The translations under genes and the position numbers were made by a program. A stretch of DNA of 64,000 nucleotides. It comes from Trema orientale. Its lineage: Eukaryota > Streptophyta > Magnoliopsida > Rosales > Cannabaceae. Below, piece after piece: positions 1 to 11,967 of the stretch. The first letter of the stretch is position 1; the number at the start of each line of letters is the position of its first letter. Below the pieces are notes generated by a model. That model did no database searches. It saw nothing but the letters and a program-made list of their open reading frames with translations, and was not told where the DNA came from. The stretch covers positions 314,363 to 378,362 of the forward strand of contig JXTC01000071.1 in the NCBI GenBank assembly GCA_002914845.1, written 5' to 3'.

Positions 1-250
1 CTTTTAAGACATTCGGTTGAGGGTTCATTATTCATGTTAATTACTTTAATGCGAGTTTTCTTCTTTATTCTGCGGAGTCATCACGTTTCAGTGTAAGAAT
101 ATAGTGGTGGTGCTCTGCTTGGTTACAAGTATAGGAGGAATAAAGGGTGTTAGGCACTGTAAATGAAAAGGTAACCACAGCCATTTTGAATTCATTTTCT
201 CTTTTGACTAGAGCAACTCAATATGAAAGTGGTTATGCATGTTAAAATTG

Positions 251-262
251 AAATTTGAAGTA
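251..262. repeat. Target-site duplication, left copy, of the LINE at 263
   Basis: AAATTTGAAGTA is repeated exactly at 860-871, directly after the A-rich tail of the truncated LINE. Confidence 0.75.
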
Positions 263-859
263 TGAAATTTCAATATGAAAGTAAAAGTATTTTGCTGGCT
301 GCTAGCTCTAGGCAAAGTGAACACTCACGAGATGCTCCAAAAGCATAAACCCTTCTTGGATGGTGTGTGCTATGTGGTCAGAGTAAGGAGCACCGGAATC
401 ATCTATTTTTACACTCTCCTCTGGCATCAGCAGTCTGGTCACGATTGCTTTCAGAGTTGGGGGTTTCTTGGGTTTGGCCTAAGGATTGCCAGAGTGTTCT
501 TATGCATGTTTCTGGGATTAGCAGCAGGAAAGAATGGAGGAAAAAGCTCTGAAATGTGGCTGTTGTTGCTATAGTCTGGTCACTGTGGTCAGAAAGGAGT
601 GATAGAATTTTCGATGATGTCAAAGGGAATTTGTACTCTATTTGGGAGAGAGTAAAATACTCTGTGGCTGTGTGGGTCTATGACAATAAATCTTTTAAGG
701 ACTTCTCTTTCTCCGATCTGTGTAGAGATTGGTCTATTTGGGTGGTGTTTTATTTGAGCTTTTTCCTTTTCTAATGATGTCTTATCATCTTGTTGTAAAC
801 TTCCTTTATCAATAAAATTTTCTTGTTTCCTATCAAAAAAAAAAAAAAAAAGGAAAAAA
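263..859 (+). mobile_element. 5'-truncated LINE (L1 type), 3' tail only
   Basis: Only the 3' end of a non-LTR retrotransposon is present. It codes for the zf-RVT segment that follows the reverse transcriptase (MKVKVFCWLLALGKVNTHE, then in another frame CGQSKEHRNHLFL and LWSERSDRIFDD), with at least one frameshift and one stop. It ends in an A-rich tail (about 835-859). The insertion is flanked by the 12-bp duplication AAATTTGAAGTA (251-262 and 860-871), which fits target-primed reverse transcription. It lies in an intron of the Agenet gene, in the sense direction, and is the same family as the copy at 4707-6608. Confidence 0.85.
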
Positions 860-1084
860 AAATTTGAAGTAATAATTATGAAGTTAATATCTTTACCTTG
901 ATATCTTGTTCATTTATTTTGCATTTAAGATTTAATTAGTTTTGTCCTTTTGTTGATTCTTGTTCCTTTCTATGTTATTATTTGTCATGGGAGTCAGAGA
1001 AGCTTAAAAGACAAATTTATGCATGTTTATAATTTATCTTCTTCCCTTACTTGGTTATTTTATTTATTTATTTACTTTTTTCAG

Positions 1085-4000
1085 ATAAAGGATATTGTGA
1101 GGGAAAAAGGTCAGAAGAAGTATGTTATGGAGTATGTTGACTTTCCCGACGAAGGTAAAGTACAACTGATATATGTGGTTCGTTGTACTACTAAGGAACC
1201 GCATATGTGTTGTTCGTGGTAATTTTGAGCTTTAGTTTTGAAATATTATTTGTGTCATAGTCATGAAATTAAGAGAGTGTAATTGATCATAACATAATTC
1301 GATTAGTGTAAATAAGAGTAGGGACAAGATCTTGAAGGTTATGAGGCTTAGGAGGGGAAATCAGACTATTGGGTGGAGAGAAAATATTAGGACAGGCTAC
1401 TGACTTTTAGAGCTGCAGTAAATAAGAGTGAATGAGAGAAATGGCAGGAATTGAGTGTGCAGGGATGGAATTTATAGAGCAAGAGTCCTCCTATGTATAG
1501 GAAAAAGCGGAACCTTAACCTTCATTCATTAAGGAAGCTTCCTATGAAGTTAGTGGGAGACAGATTAGAGTTCAACTGTCAACTGGTTATTCTACTGCTG
1601 CTCTATTCCCAACATGCAAAAATCACATGTCCTAGGTGCAATTAACCAATTGAAGCACCGTTGGATCATGAAATCCTAGATTTCTCCTAGAATTTTTATT
1701 CCCTAGTCTGGACAAGTAGCTTTTCTTTTGCAACCTGTATGTTCTAAGGGCTGTTTACAATCCGATTTAGGGGATACCAGAGCTGCTGAGTGCAAGGGCT
1801 TCTTGTGCAGGCCTCATGCATGAAAAATCTCTTTCAAACATCTTCAAGTAGGTTGAGGGTAAATGGCAAACAAACGCTGGTCTGTTCTAAACTTGTAGAG
1901 TTCCCAAATCCCTCTGTTTTATGCCCTGATTATAGTTTCTTATGCTAAGAATGATGATGACAGCGATTCTCATTCTAATTAACACAAAACATATTTATAT
2001 ATACCCTCGCAAATATGCATATAACAATTATTTTTAAAAAATATTTTTTAATCTTAACTTGCGTGACTTAAGGCTAATGGCTTTTGTTGATACTTGATAC
2101 TCATGATACTGTGGAATTTTAATGATTAGTTGAGATGTACAGACACTATGCATGAGATAACTCACTTCTGTTCGGGTGGTAGGTTATCATTCATCTAGAA
2201 TTTTCTTAAGTTAGGTGCTCATCAGTTTGTTATCTTGTTTGCAAGACAAAAGAAGTCTATACTTAGCTTCTAGGAGAGGAAGTTTTTTTTGCATGTCATG
2301 GTTTCAGCATTGAGAGCAATTGGCAGTTTTTGTTTGTTTGTTTGTCTTTGTTTTTGTTTTATTAAAGTTGTAAATTATCTACATTCTGGGTGACTGGTTT
2401 TCTACTTGAATTTGTTTTAATTAGTAATGCCTAAATTTTTTTAATAGGTTTTTCATATAAAAATTTGAAAAAGGTTTGTCAAACAAATATTTTACTTCCT
2501 TTCAGAAATAATGTTACTTTTACGGAGCAGAATAGTAGCTAGCTTCAGAGTTTTATTTTATCTACAAGGATCTTAGTTTGTTTTTAAACATATATTTTAC
2601 CATATTTACAAGAGATGAGATATTTAGAACTGTTTCTATTCTTGTTTGTTATTGGTCCCCTTTGCAGATTTAGAGACTATTTCATTATATCAAATGTGCC
2701 CACCTAGGAATAGAAAGTCACAGCAGAAGTTGGAATTAATGGTGCGACCTCCCTTTCCTCGTATCTATCACGAAAGTCAAATGCCTAATGTCAGTACCAT
2801 CTCAGAAGTGGCAGTTATTTTCAGTGATACCCGGAAGATTGGAGATTTAGTTGATTGGTTTACTGATGGTTGTTATTGGTCTGGTATAGTAACCAAAATA
2901 TTGGAGGATGAGACATTTCAGGTATTACTTAAGTCAGATATTCACTTGAACTATCTACCTATTGGGTGTTGATCCATTCTTTTTGTTTCTTATGTTTTTA
3001 TTTTCTTGTATTACTAGTTTTGTCTGTTTCCCACTATGAAATATTTTTGCACAATCGAAAGTCTACGTTTTACCCTTCACAATTGTTATCCTATTAGCAA
3101 AAGTAATTAGAAGACAACAGCAGCAGCAATAAAAGCTTGCTAAATTATTCTAGCTACCATGACAAATGTGGTGTTGCTTAGGCCTCTTTTTTCTTCTTTG
3201 ACACAAGTTGTATCACCACTGAGGAAAGGAATTATTTCCTGTTTTTGGATGATAGTTATTTTTAAGATGTAATTCATTCTTGTCATACTTCGTGTTTCTT
3301 AATTTGACAAAACATTGGTCTATGATTTCCAGTTAGTGCTTTAGAACGCTATTGATGTAGGATAAGATGAGAAAACATAAAGAGAATAGGTAGAATAGTA
3401 AGGGGTGATAAAATTTAGGTATCAATAGATAAATAGGTAGAAAAGCAATAGAATTGGACAAGAATTCAGGAGAGAATCAGAACAATCTAGAGGCAGAAAA
3501 TATAACGATTCAATATTCATTCATTCGTAATCTGAAAAATAATTACATAGCTAAGCTTAATTATAGATAGACAATTGAACTCAACTAAGAAAGTAGACAA
3601 ATTCTAGAAATTAATGGAAATAGGAAACTTAAAGCTAGTTACTCAAAATTAAAATAATCTAACAATCAAATAAAACCTAATAAATAACGATAATAATAAT
3701 TTCCTAATATATTTTATTCTTTGTCTGCATCGTTCTCCCGTGGTTTGAGAACTCGACTCTGGCAAGTTAAAATTCAATTACATCATAAATGAGCAATCTA
3801 TGGCGTAGAAAGATCGACAAACGGGAGTCTTGGTGCTTGATGAAAAGGTAGAATCTTGAAACAGAAGATTGGCTCCATTCTTGTCTCAACATAGGATGTG
3901 TTAGAACACCTTGTGTCTCAAAAAATTCTCATACATTGAAAACTAGTCCACAAATCATATTAGAAAGAAAATCAATTAAACATGCATTTGATCCAAGTTT

Positions 4001-7000
4001 TGGAATTTGATGTTGAGGTTGATATGTTGGTTGACTGGGAACAACCGGTAAAGGAATAGAATCTCTAGGTTGAGAGGCTATGAGGGACTCAGTTATATTT
4101 GAACGTTCTACAACAGGGTCACATGGTTGAGAGGTTGTATGTCACATGTACTAGTTTTCATGCCTTGGTATTGTTGGCTTACGCGGTTCAATTGAGCTCG
4201 AATGTTGGCTAAATTTTTGTCAATCAAAGATTTATGATCTGGAACAAAACAAACTTAGGTTGGCCAGCCTATAATGAGTTGTAGCATATGTGACATGACT
4301 AACACTAGGTTGGATAATACAGTGAACATGAGATTGACTAACCTAAGAGGTTACCCGTCCTATGGAAACAAAGTTAACTAAGGTAAGGAACCTTTGTCTT
4401 CGATAATAGGGTGAAGGGAAAATTTTTGTCAATCAGGGATTTGTAATTTGGAACAAAACAAACTCTGGTTGGCCAGCCCGTAATGAGTTGTAGCATATGT
4501 GACATGACTAACACTAGGTTGGATAACACAGTGAATATGAGATTGACTCACCTGAGAGGTTACCCGTTCTATAGAAACAAAGTTAACTAAGGTAGGGAAC
4601 CTTTGTCTTCAATAATAGGGCGAAAGGAATTTTTCTTTAATCTCAACCCATGAAGGCTTATGGTTTAAGCAGTTAAAGTCCTGTAACAACTTACGCCAAT
4701 AATACTGGCGAAATCCTAGATGTGGCGTTAGTAGCAAATGAACTGGCGAAGATTATAGGAAGTTGAACAAGCAAGGGATGGTTTTCAAGATCGATTTTAA
4801 AAAGGCCTACGACAATGTGGAGTGGTCCTTCTTAGATTTTGTCCTTGAAAAGAAAGGTTTTTGTAGTAAATGGAGGGCGTGGATGAGAGGTTGTCTATTG
4901 TCTGTTACTTTTTTGATCATGGTTAACGGCAAGCCAAAGGGAAACTTTAAGGGGTCAAAAGGACTACGACAAGGAGACCCATTGTCTCCTTTTCTTTTTA
5001 CTCTAGTGGTTGATGGCTTGGGTAGGCTGGTGAACCTGGCTAAAAGCAGAGGGCTGCTTGCTGGTTTCTAGATAGGAAGAGATAAAATTGAAGTTTCACA
5101 TTTGCAATTTGTAGATGATACTCTGTTCTTCATCCAACCGGACGAAATCATTCTAAAGAACCTAGTTAGTCTGCTAGATGTGTTCTTCATTACTTCTGGG
5201 TTGAAAATTAATATGGAGAAAAGTGTGCCACTGGATTTAAATATGGATGAAAGTTTGATAAATTCTTTAGCACATTATGTTGGTTGCTCGGTGGGTTGTT
5301 GGCCTATTAAATACCTGGGTTTACCGTTTGATGGAAATCCTTTGAAAGTCGATTTTTGGGAACCTGTCCTAGCCAGAGTTNNNNNNNNNNAGTTGGGAGG
5401 AGAACACCTTGTCGGGTGGAGAAAGGTTTGCCAAGCTAAGGAGAATGGGGGTTTAGGGATTGGCAATATCAGCAATCGCAACAAGGCCTTGATCTCAAAG
5501 TGGTTATGGAAGTTCCCTCTGGAATAGGGTCGTTTGGAGTAAGTATGGCCTTAGTCCGAATGGATGGGATACTCTAGCTACTCTGAGAACTACAAGGAAT
5601 TCCATAAACATGTCCACTTAAGGTGGGTGATGATAGAAGAATTAGGTTCTGGGAAGATGTATGGATTGGTGATCAGAGTTTGGCTGAACGTTTCCAATCG
5701 CTATATAGAATAATAGATTCTAAGAATGTGAGTGTTTTTTCTTTTAGACACAATCAGATCACGGATATAGGTGGGAGTTTTTCCTGGAAATTACGCTTCA
5801 TGAGAAATCTAAATGATAGGAAAACAGAACAATTTTCCAACCTTATCTCTTTATTAGGATCCTGTAATGGGTATGAGGATGTCGAAGATAGACGGATGTG
5901 GAAGCCGGACAGCTCCAGAGATTTCTCCTCTAAATCCTTGCTATTAAAGATTGTTCAGAGTGCAGAAATGGCTCCATTTCTGTCCTTTTCCTTTATTTGG
6001 AAATCCTACTCCCCTATGAAAGTGAAATTCTTCTGTTGGTTATTGGCTCTAGGCAAATTGAATACTCACAAGGTGTGTCAAAAGAGAAAGCCCTTCATGG
6101 CATTATCTCCTGGGTGGTGCGTTCTTTGCGGGCAGAGCAATGAATATCGGAATCATCTTCTTTTACAATGCCCTACTGTAGCAGCGGTTTGGTCCCGTTT
6201 GATTTTAGAATTGAGAGTCTCGTGGGTTTGGCATTCGGATTGCAGTAGTGTTCTTTTACATGTGGCTGGAATTAACAATAAAAAAGAAAGGAGGAAAAAC
6301 CTTTGGAATGTGGCAGTGATAGCTATCTTTTGGTCTTTGGAAGGAAAGGAACAGTAGAATTTTTAACGTCATTAGAGGGGATATAGACTCTATTTGGGAA
6401 AGAGTTAAATACTTTGTAGCATTGTGGGTGTACAATACTAGATGTTTTAAGGATTTATCTTTTTCAGATCTTACTAGAGATTGGTCTAACTGGCTATAGT
6501 CTCTTGCTCTATTTTCTTTCATGTTAGATGATTCCTTATCATCTTGTTGTATCTCATTTTTAGCAATAAATTTTCTTCAGGTTTCCTATCAAAAAAAAAA
6601 AAAAAAAAACTTGCGCCAATAATACTTAGCAAAACCAACCAATGTCCAACCAACAAAACGAATACATCTTTCATCATCAAAATCATTTTATTCAAAAAAG
6701 TCTTCCAAACAACTCATCCATTTTTATAAAAATATATGAGTGTGGCAACCATCATATTCATGAACTTTTTTGGGTTGTCTACGGTATCAGGGAGGTGAAT
6801 TTTTATTTTCATTTTTTATTTATAAGAAACATGTACTTTGTATTATTAAAAAGAAAATAGTACAAGGGTGGAACAAGATGTCCCCAAAAAGAAAATAAAA
6901 TAGCAACACCAAACCAAAAGCAAAAGCTTGGCAGCCACAAGAAATGACCAAACCTGACTCAACCAAGAAAAACAGGCCCTAATGAGGGCCAGAGGGTTCC

Positions 7001-10000
7001 TAGCGGACTTGGTTTCGAAGACAAAAACAAAAGGGATAGAACCCCATCTAATCTAACAAATCCCCAGTCCTCAACAAGTCAGAAAAAGCTTCATTTTAAA
7101 AGTCTTTAGCATTCTTAAGCCAAATGGCCCCACCAATAAATAAGTTCATCCCATAATTCCCTATTCGAGCTGAAAGAGTCTTCAAGAATTCTTGTTATCT
7201 CTTTCGCACTAGACCACTCGAAGTAAAGGCAGGACGTAACAGTTCCAAAGAGAACTTCTCAGCCTAACCCCAACGAATCCCTGATATTGTATTGGGGAGG
7301 TGAAACGGCTCGTAGATATATCGGGTAGCAACATAAGGGTCATGGTAGTATTGTTGATAATAATTATAATTCTAAAAATTCATGTTTAATAAATTAGTGT
7401 GGATCAAAATACACATCAATTAAGTTTTCACCTAATAAAACCATAAGACCAAGGATCAAAGCTTAAAGTATTACCCAAAGTGTGTCGGGGGTGCTAGTAT
7501 AAAGATCTACAAAGCTGGGGCAAAACTGCAAAACTTCATTAAGCAGGAACTTTTATGCAAAACTCTTGATTCTGGACTCTTGGAGCAATCTTGTGGAACT
7601 CGAGGTAGTTGGCGGCAGTGGGTGGCACAAGGTGGCGGTAATGGCTAAAGTATATCTAGGTTTTGTTTTTTTTTTTTTTCTCCTTTTAACTCTAGCAGAA
7701 GGGGGAAAAAAAAGGATAGGCATCGGAAAATAAACTAGGGTCGGATACTAAATTGATGTAGGATAAGATGAGAAAACAGAAAGAGAATAGATAGAATAGC
7801 AATAGGTGATAAAATTTAGGCAGAAATAGATGATTAAGTAGAAAAATAATAGAACTGGACAAGAATTCTAGAGAGATCAGAACAATCTATATAAAGAAAA
7901 TATAATGATTCAATATATATTCATTCGTAGTCTGAAAAACAATTACATAGCTAAACCTATTTATAGATAGACGATTGAACACAACTAAAAGAGTAGACAA
8001 ATTCTGGAAACTAATAAAAACTAAAAATTAAAACTTGTTACTCAAAATTAAAAAAACCTAACAATCAAATAAAACCTAATAAATAACAATAATAATAATA
8101 ATAATAATAATATCCTAATATATTTTATTCTTTGTCTGCATCAGCTATCCGCATTGCTGCTTGCCATAACTTAGATTTACATCATGATAAATGTATAAAC
8201 ACTGTATTACCTGTGTGTGCATCAAGATCATCTTGTCTATCTAATGGAAGTTTCCCTTGGGATTACATTTAGAACAGAAATATCTGAACTTCTATATTAT
8301 TTTCTTGATCACATTGTCTTTTTTTTTTTAATTTTTTTTTTTCTCGAGTTTACACATTGTCTACTTCTTATCTATACAAACATAAAGATATGCAAATTTT
8401 AATGAAAGGGGACGAGTTCTTTTATGATTTTGAAATTTATAATTTCTACAATGTGGAATAATGTTGTTTGCTTATCTTTGCTTTATTTATTCTCATGTGT
8501 GTAGATAGAGCTGTTTCCACCTCCTGTAGGTGAAGGTTCATCTTATAAGGTTTGCTGCAAGAATCTACGGCCATCCCTGGATTGGACTCCTGAAAACGGT
8601 TGGACAGTGTGTACTCGAAGGGTGCCTTTCTCAGTCTTCATTTTGTTTATGGCATCTACATGCATTTTCTTTTGTTTTTCTTTGTACATGCTACTGAATT
8701 CCTGGTGCATAAATTATTTATTAAACATCTTTTCTGGGAATTCTAGATATATTGCATGCATTAACATAATTAACAGTCTCAAAGAGCGAAGAAATCAGTC
8801 ATTCATACTTATGATAATTCTACATTAGTGTGTTCTTCTCGGGAAAGGATACCTGTGAAGAAAAATCAAGGGCCACAGTAGGAATATGCCTTTATACGGT
8901 GATATCATGTCTAACAACCGTGGGAAGCTAAATTCATAGACTTGGATGATAGAAACAACTCTCTCTCTCCCCCCGGTGATGTGTAACAGGCAATAGGTTG
9001 TTAACATTTCTTTGACAAGACAAAGCTGATTCTTTTTAGCCCTATGTTCATGCACTCAGTTGGGATGGGATGTAGTGGTCTGATTTATGGGCGTGTGAAA
9101 CCTGAGGATCCAAGTACGAATTATTTATGGGCATGTGATATCTGAGCATCTAAGTACGAATTAGCTGACAATGCTCTTTGGAAGGCATGACCTGGATTTT
9201 GTCTAAAGTTTTGGAGTAATGATAGGGACATCAAAATCTTACACCACATGATGTGATATGTATTTCAACTATTTTTTATTTTCAAGTGGGATAACACTAC
9301 CTAAAGCTGTGTGGCAAAAAATGATGCCATATCACTGGTGTAAGTTTTTGGTGTCTCAATCTTTATCCGAAGATTTAACATACAAAATTCAGGAAATGGA
9401 TTGCCAGGAACTGAGAAACTATTCCTTCTGGATTGAAACTTTTGTATGCTAAGTGTGACTACTTAAATCTCGACTATGATACTCTTTTTGGTTCTTATCT
9501 TCATTTTTTGTTTCCTGATGCTTCTGATTTATTACAAATCTTCTGTATCTAAAACCAATTTTCCATCCTTGATTTTACTTGTTATATAGGATTTAACCTC
9601 CACTTTGTCGCCTGGGTGGTTCTATTATATTGCGTTTTAGATAATTTATTTGCGGTTAGCTAGTTACAATTGTTTATTATGATCCTTGATTTTTACAGGA
9701 GAGTAAAAACGGTGATTTTTGTGCTCGGATAGTTAAACCTGTTGCTCAAGGTAAGATAACATAATGAACACATTTCTAATTTCTTTTCAGAAGTATTGTA
9801 ATTTAGGCGCTCTCGTAAATTATAATAAATTTTGATCTCATGATCTAGGAGTAGGATTGCTCCAATTATTTGACTTGGCTAATTTGACGGCAATAGAGTT
9901 TTTTTGATAAGTTGAAGGCAATAACTCGTAACTAGTTGAGTGACCTTTTTTCAGACTTTTTCCATTCTTATGGAGACTCACAACTACACAAATTATACAA

Positions 10001-10971
10001 GACTCTGCCCAAAACTCTATAAAGACTTGTTATGATCCATCTGTAAAACTTGCATCTCTGCTAAACCTGTCTAAATCGTGAAGTGACACAATTTGTGAAT
10101 TTTTTTTTCCTGGAATTTTTGGTAGGATGTTAGTGTATTTTGTTCACTGCGAGCTGTTGGACCTTATAGAGAAAGAGAAGAGTCCATACTAGATCATGTT
10201 TAGCTTGATATTACTATTAACATTAAATTCAGATCTATGGTTAAGTTTCTTAGTCAGTTAAGCTGATCAAAACCTGCATTGAGTAAGACATTTCAGGTGG
10301 TTTTTCTTTTGAATCTAGACATACTAATTGTGGATCAGATTTTTCTAGTCTGCAATTTCCCGTCTATGCTTTCCTTTGTTTTGTCAATCCAAGAAATTCC
10401 AACTGATTTGGATTTGATTGTTATAGTTGCAAAGAGAAGTCCAAGCTCGTTGGTGTGTTCAGCAGGTGAAGAAAGGATTGTTGTTCAGGGCATAGCTGCA
10501 GCGTCTCAATCATCATTTGTTCCTTGTGCTTCATCTAATTCATCACGACCTCTTGATAAGTTGGAAGACATTGAAAAGCAACCTTTGGCTGCTACAACAG
10601 AAAAGGAGATACACACACCAGGAACAGATATGGACTCGGATATGGCAAATGGCAGTGCAATTGGCAAAAGCAGCTGCTCTGATAATGATTCAAATTCATA
10701 TGTTAAATCGATGCCGAATGAAATAGGTGGAACTACAGTTGAGAAAGACAAATTTGATGATGGTGGGTCCTCAAAGAAGATGAGAACTGATGGAAACATT
10801 CCCCTAAAATTGACGTGCTCCGATACAATGGAAGCTGCAATTGTGGGCTTGGAAGATCTTGTAAACCGGGTCAAATGGATGAAGGATATTTTACAGACTG
10901 GCATGCCATTATCAAATATACGGCTTCCTTGGAAATTTTTGGAACACCGGGCCTCACCCGCACCAAAATGA
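1085..10971 (+). CDS. Agenet (Tudor-like) domain protein, 3' part of gene, five exons
   Basis: Exons as read: 1085-1154, 2668-2921, 8505-8621, 9699-9750 and 10427-10971 (stop TGA). All junctions are AG/GT and the phases (1, 0, 0, 1) join into one frame of about 345 residues; upstream exons lie left of the window. Exon 1 ends a first Agenet unit (KKYVMEYVDFPDE). Exons 2-3 hold a second unit with the typical run AVIFSDTRKIGDLVDWFTDG, then YWSG, then VGEGSSY and NLRPSLDW (about residues 72-138 of the visible part). The last exon is Ser/Asp-rich and ends in WKFLEHRASPAPK, a usual C-terminus in this plant family. Agenet units are Tudor-superfamily folds; plant members are linked to chromatin or RNA-related roles, but the ligand here is unknown. 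The donor of exon 3 (AGG|gtgcct) is weak but is the only one keeping the frame. Intron 2 is 5.6 kb because of nested retrotransposons. Confidence 0.85.
3353..3731. repeat. 5' LTR of old LTR element
   Basis: Aligns along its whole length with 7753-8143. It is preceded by target duplication GCTAT (3348-3352). The terminal CA has mutated to CG. Confidence 0.85.
4211..4628. repeat. 209-bp tandem duplication, two copies
   Basis: The unit starting AAATTTTTGTCAATCA at 4211 recurs at 4420, and both copies run to GAACCTTTGTCTTC plus a few bases. The copies differ at scattered single sites. It lies inside the old LTR element, just upstream of the nested LINE. Confidence 0.85.
4707..6608 (+). mobile_element. 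LINE (L1 type), 5'-truncated, reverse transcriptase to poly(A), nested in LTR element
   Basis: Starts inside the reverse transcriptase palm (ILDVALVANELAK, then MVFKIDFKKAYDNVEW). It carries LRQGDPLSPFLFTLV and the catalytic block as LQFVDDTLFF, with V where FADD is usual. After a 10-N gap it continues with KENGGLGIGN, RIRFWEDVWIGD and the zf-RVT zinc-finger region (CVLCGQSNEYRNHL). An in-frame TAG at 5069 and later frame changes make it a pseudogene. It ends in poly(A) (about 6590-6609). Flanking near-identical 18-bp duplications ACTTRCGCCAATAATACT (4689-4706 and 6609-6626) fix both ends. Same family and orientation as the LINE tail at 263-859. Confidence 0.9.
5381..5390. other. Assembly gap, 10 N
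   Basis: Ten N inside the LINE. Left of it the protein reads ..FWEPVLARV and right of it LGGEHLVGWRKVCQ. In related plant LINEs these are separated by several dozen residues, so the true missing length is probably a few hundred bases and the 10 N is a placeholder. Confidence 0.9.
6627..7752. other. Internal remainder of the old LTR element
   Basis: No coding signal survives. Minus-strand translation around 6780-7240 gives fragments such as GHLVPPLYYF that look like the 3' end of another LINE, but the match is weak. A T-rich run sits near 7665-7680. Confidence 0.4.
7753..8143. repeat. 3' LTR of old LTR element
   Basis: Begins TGATGTAGG and ends CTGCATCA, followed by target duplication GCTAT (8144-8148). 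It has a longer AAT microsatellite (about 8085-8111) than the 5' LTR. Confidence 0.85.
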
Positions 10972-11339
10972 GTTTTTCTCTCGACTGTAAGTTTACTTGA
11001 TGAGTTTGCTTTGATAATAACAACTGAAATCTGCCTGGCTTTTGAGGTTGGTACATCTTTGTGATAGCAGCATTAGTTATGGAATCTTCTTGTTGAATCA
11101 AAGCATTGTTTCCCTCGTAAAAACTTTTTAGATAGTGTGGAGAAGCCTCTTTTGTGCTGTTATTTTTGTTTTTCTACCTAGAAACCTCGTGTGTTGGGTA
11201 TTAATACTGGACATGGACTTCTAAAGTGGACAGTGTAATGTTCATTACAAGTCTGGAGACACACAATCTAAAAGTTGAACCAAAACCTGGAAGAGAGTGT
11301 CTCTTGTGTGGTCAAGTTTGCCTCGTATTGTTTCGTAAC

Positions 11340-11580
11340 CAGGGGAATTGGACTTGCGAAATATGATACGGACTTGCGAAATACTGAAACTGAAACTACG
11401 GTTTGGGTTGGGTTATACTAAATTTCTGGCCCAACCCAACATGTTAGACCTATAAAAACTCAGACCAATAGAACCCAATAGAAGCTCTAACCCGAGTTGG
11501 GCTCATTAGTATCGGCCCAGGTTAGGTTGGGTCGGCTTAGTCGGCCCATAATATATTTTAACAGGAAAACAAAAATTGGC
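11340..11580. repeat. GGGTT/AACCC-rich stretch, possible hAT subterminal region
   Basis: Dense alternation of GGTTGGGTT and CCCAACCC motifs between the Agenet 3' end and the hAT pseudogene. Plant hAT elements often carry such subterminal repeats, so this could be the left end of the hAT element at 11968-18800. I could not find matching terminal inverted repeats. Confidence 0.35.
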
Positions 11581-11967
11581 TTTGACCTGATTATAATATC
11601 TTATGAACCTTAATGTTTTTCAGAGTTGTTTCAGACTAATCCCGTACTTGATACTACATAATTCATCCTTGAAAGAAAAACTACATAATTCAATATAATC
11701 ATAAGAGAACTTAATCTTGAAAATTTTACGAAGCCTTAAAATCCAAAAAAAACAATGTTAATAAAACTCCGTAACTTAAGAACAAACAACAGCAGCAACA
11801 AGAAGAATAAGCAGCATCAAGCAACAGAATGTCTACTCAGGAGCAACCTGTATTCACAATAAAATCCGAGTTACGTACGAAAATAAAACTAAATCATGAT
11901 TAAACTTAATAGTATTTAATTCAGCATTAAAATTAATGAGATTTATTACCAAGTGGGGAGTAGCAAA

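Larger units (their letters stand above)
3353..8143. mobile_element. Old LTR retrotransposon in Agenet intron 2, carrying a nested LINE
   Basis: Two direct LTRs (3353-3731 and 7753-8143) start TGATGTAGGATAAG and end GTCTGCATCA (the 5' copy ends ..CATCG). The pair is flanked by the 5-bp target duplication GCTAT (3348-3352 and 8144-8148). By eye the LTRs differ at roughly one site in eight, so the insertion is old. Without the nested LINE (4707-6608) the internal part is about 2.1 kb. I found no readable gag or pol in it, so it was either non-autonomous or has decayed. An A/G-rich stretch near 7696-7720 could be a degenerate polypurine tract. Superfamily not assigned. Confidence 0.85.

Noticed and set aside
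1240..2640. Possible inserted element in Agenet intron 1
   Set aside because: No paired repeats, duplications or coding fragments found; treated as intron.
3780..4200. Minus-strand frames resembling a Copia linker between integrase and reverse transcriptase
   Set aside because: Only low-complexity Ser/Pro/Gln wording; no conserved motif.
10506..10904. 132-codon minus-strand frame
   Set aside because: Antisense shadow of the last Agenet exon, which has family-specific sequence on plus.
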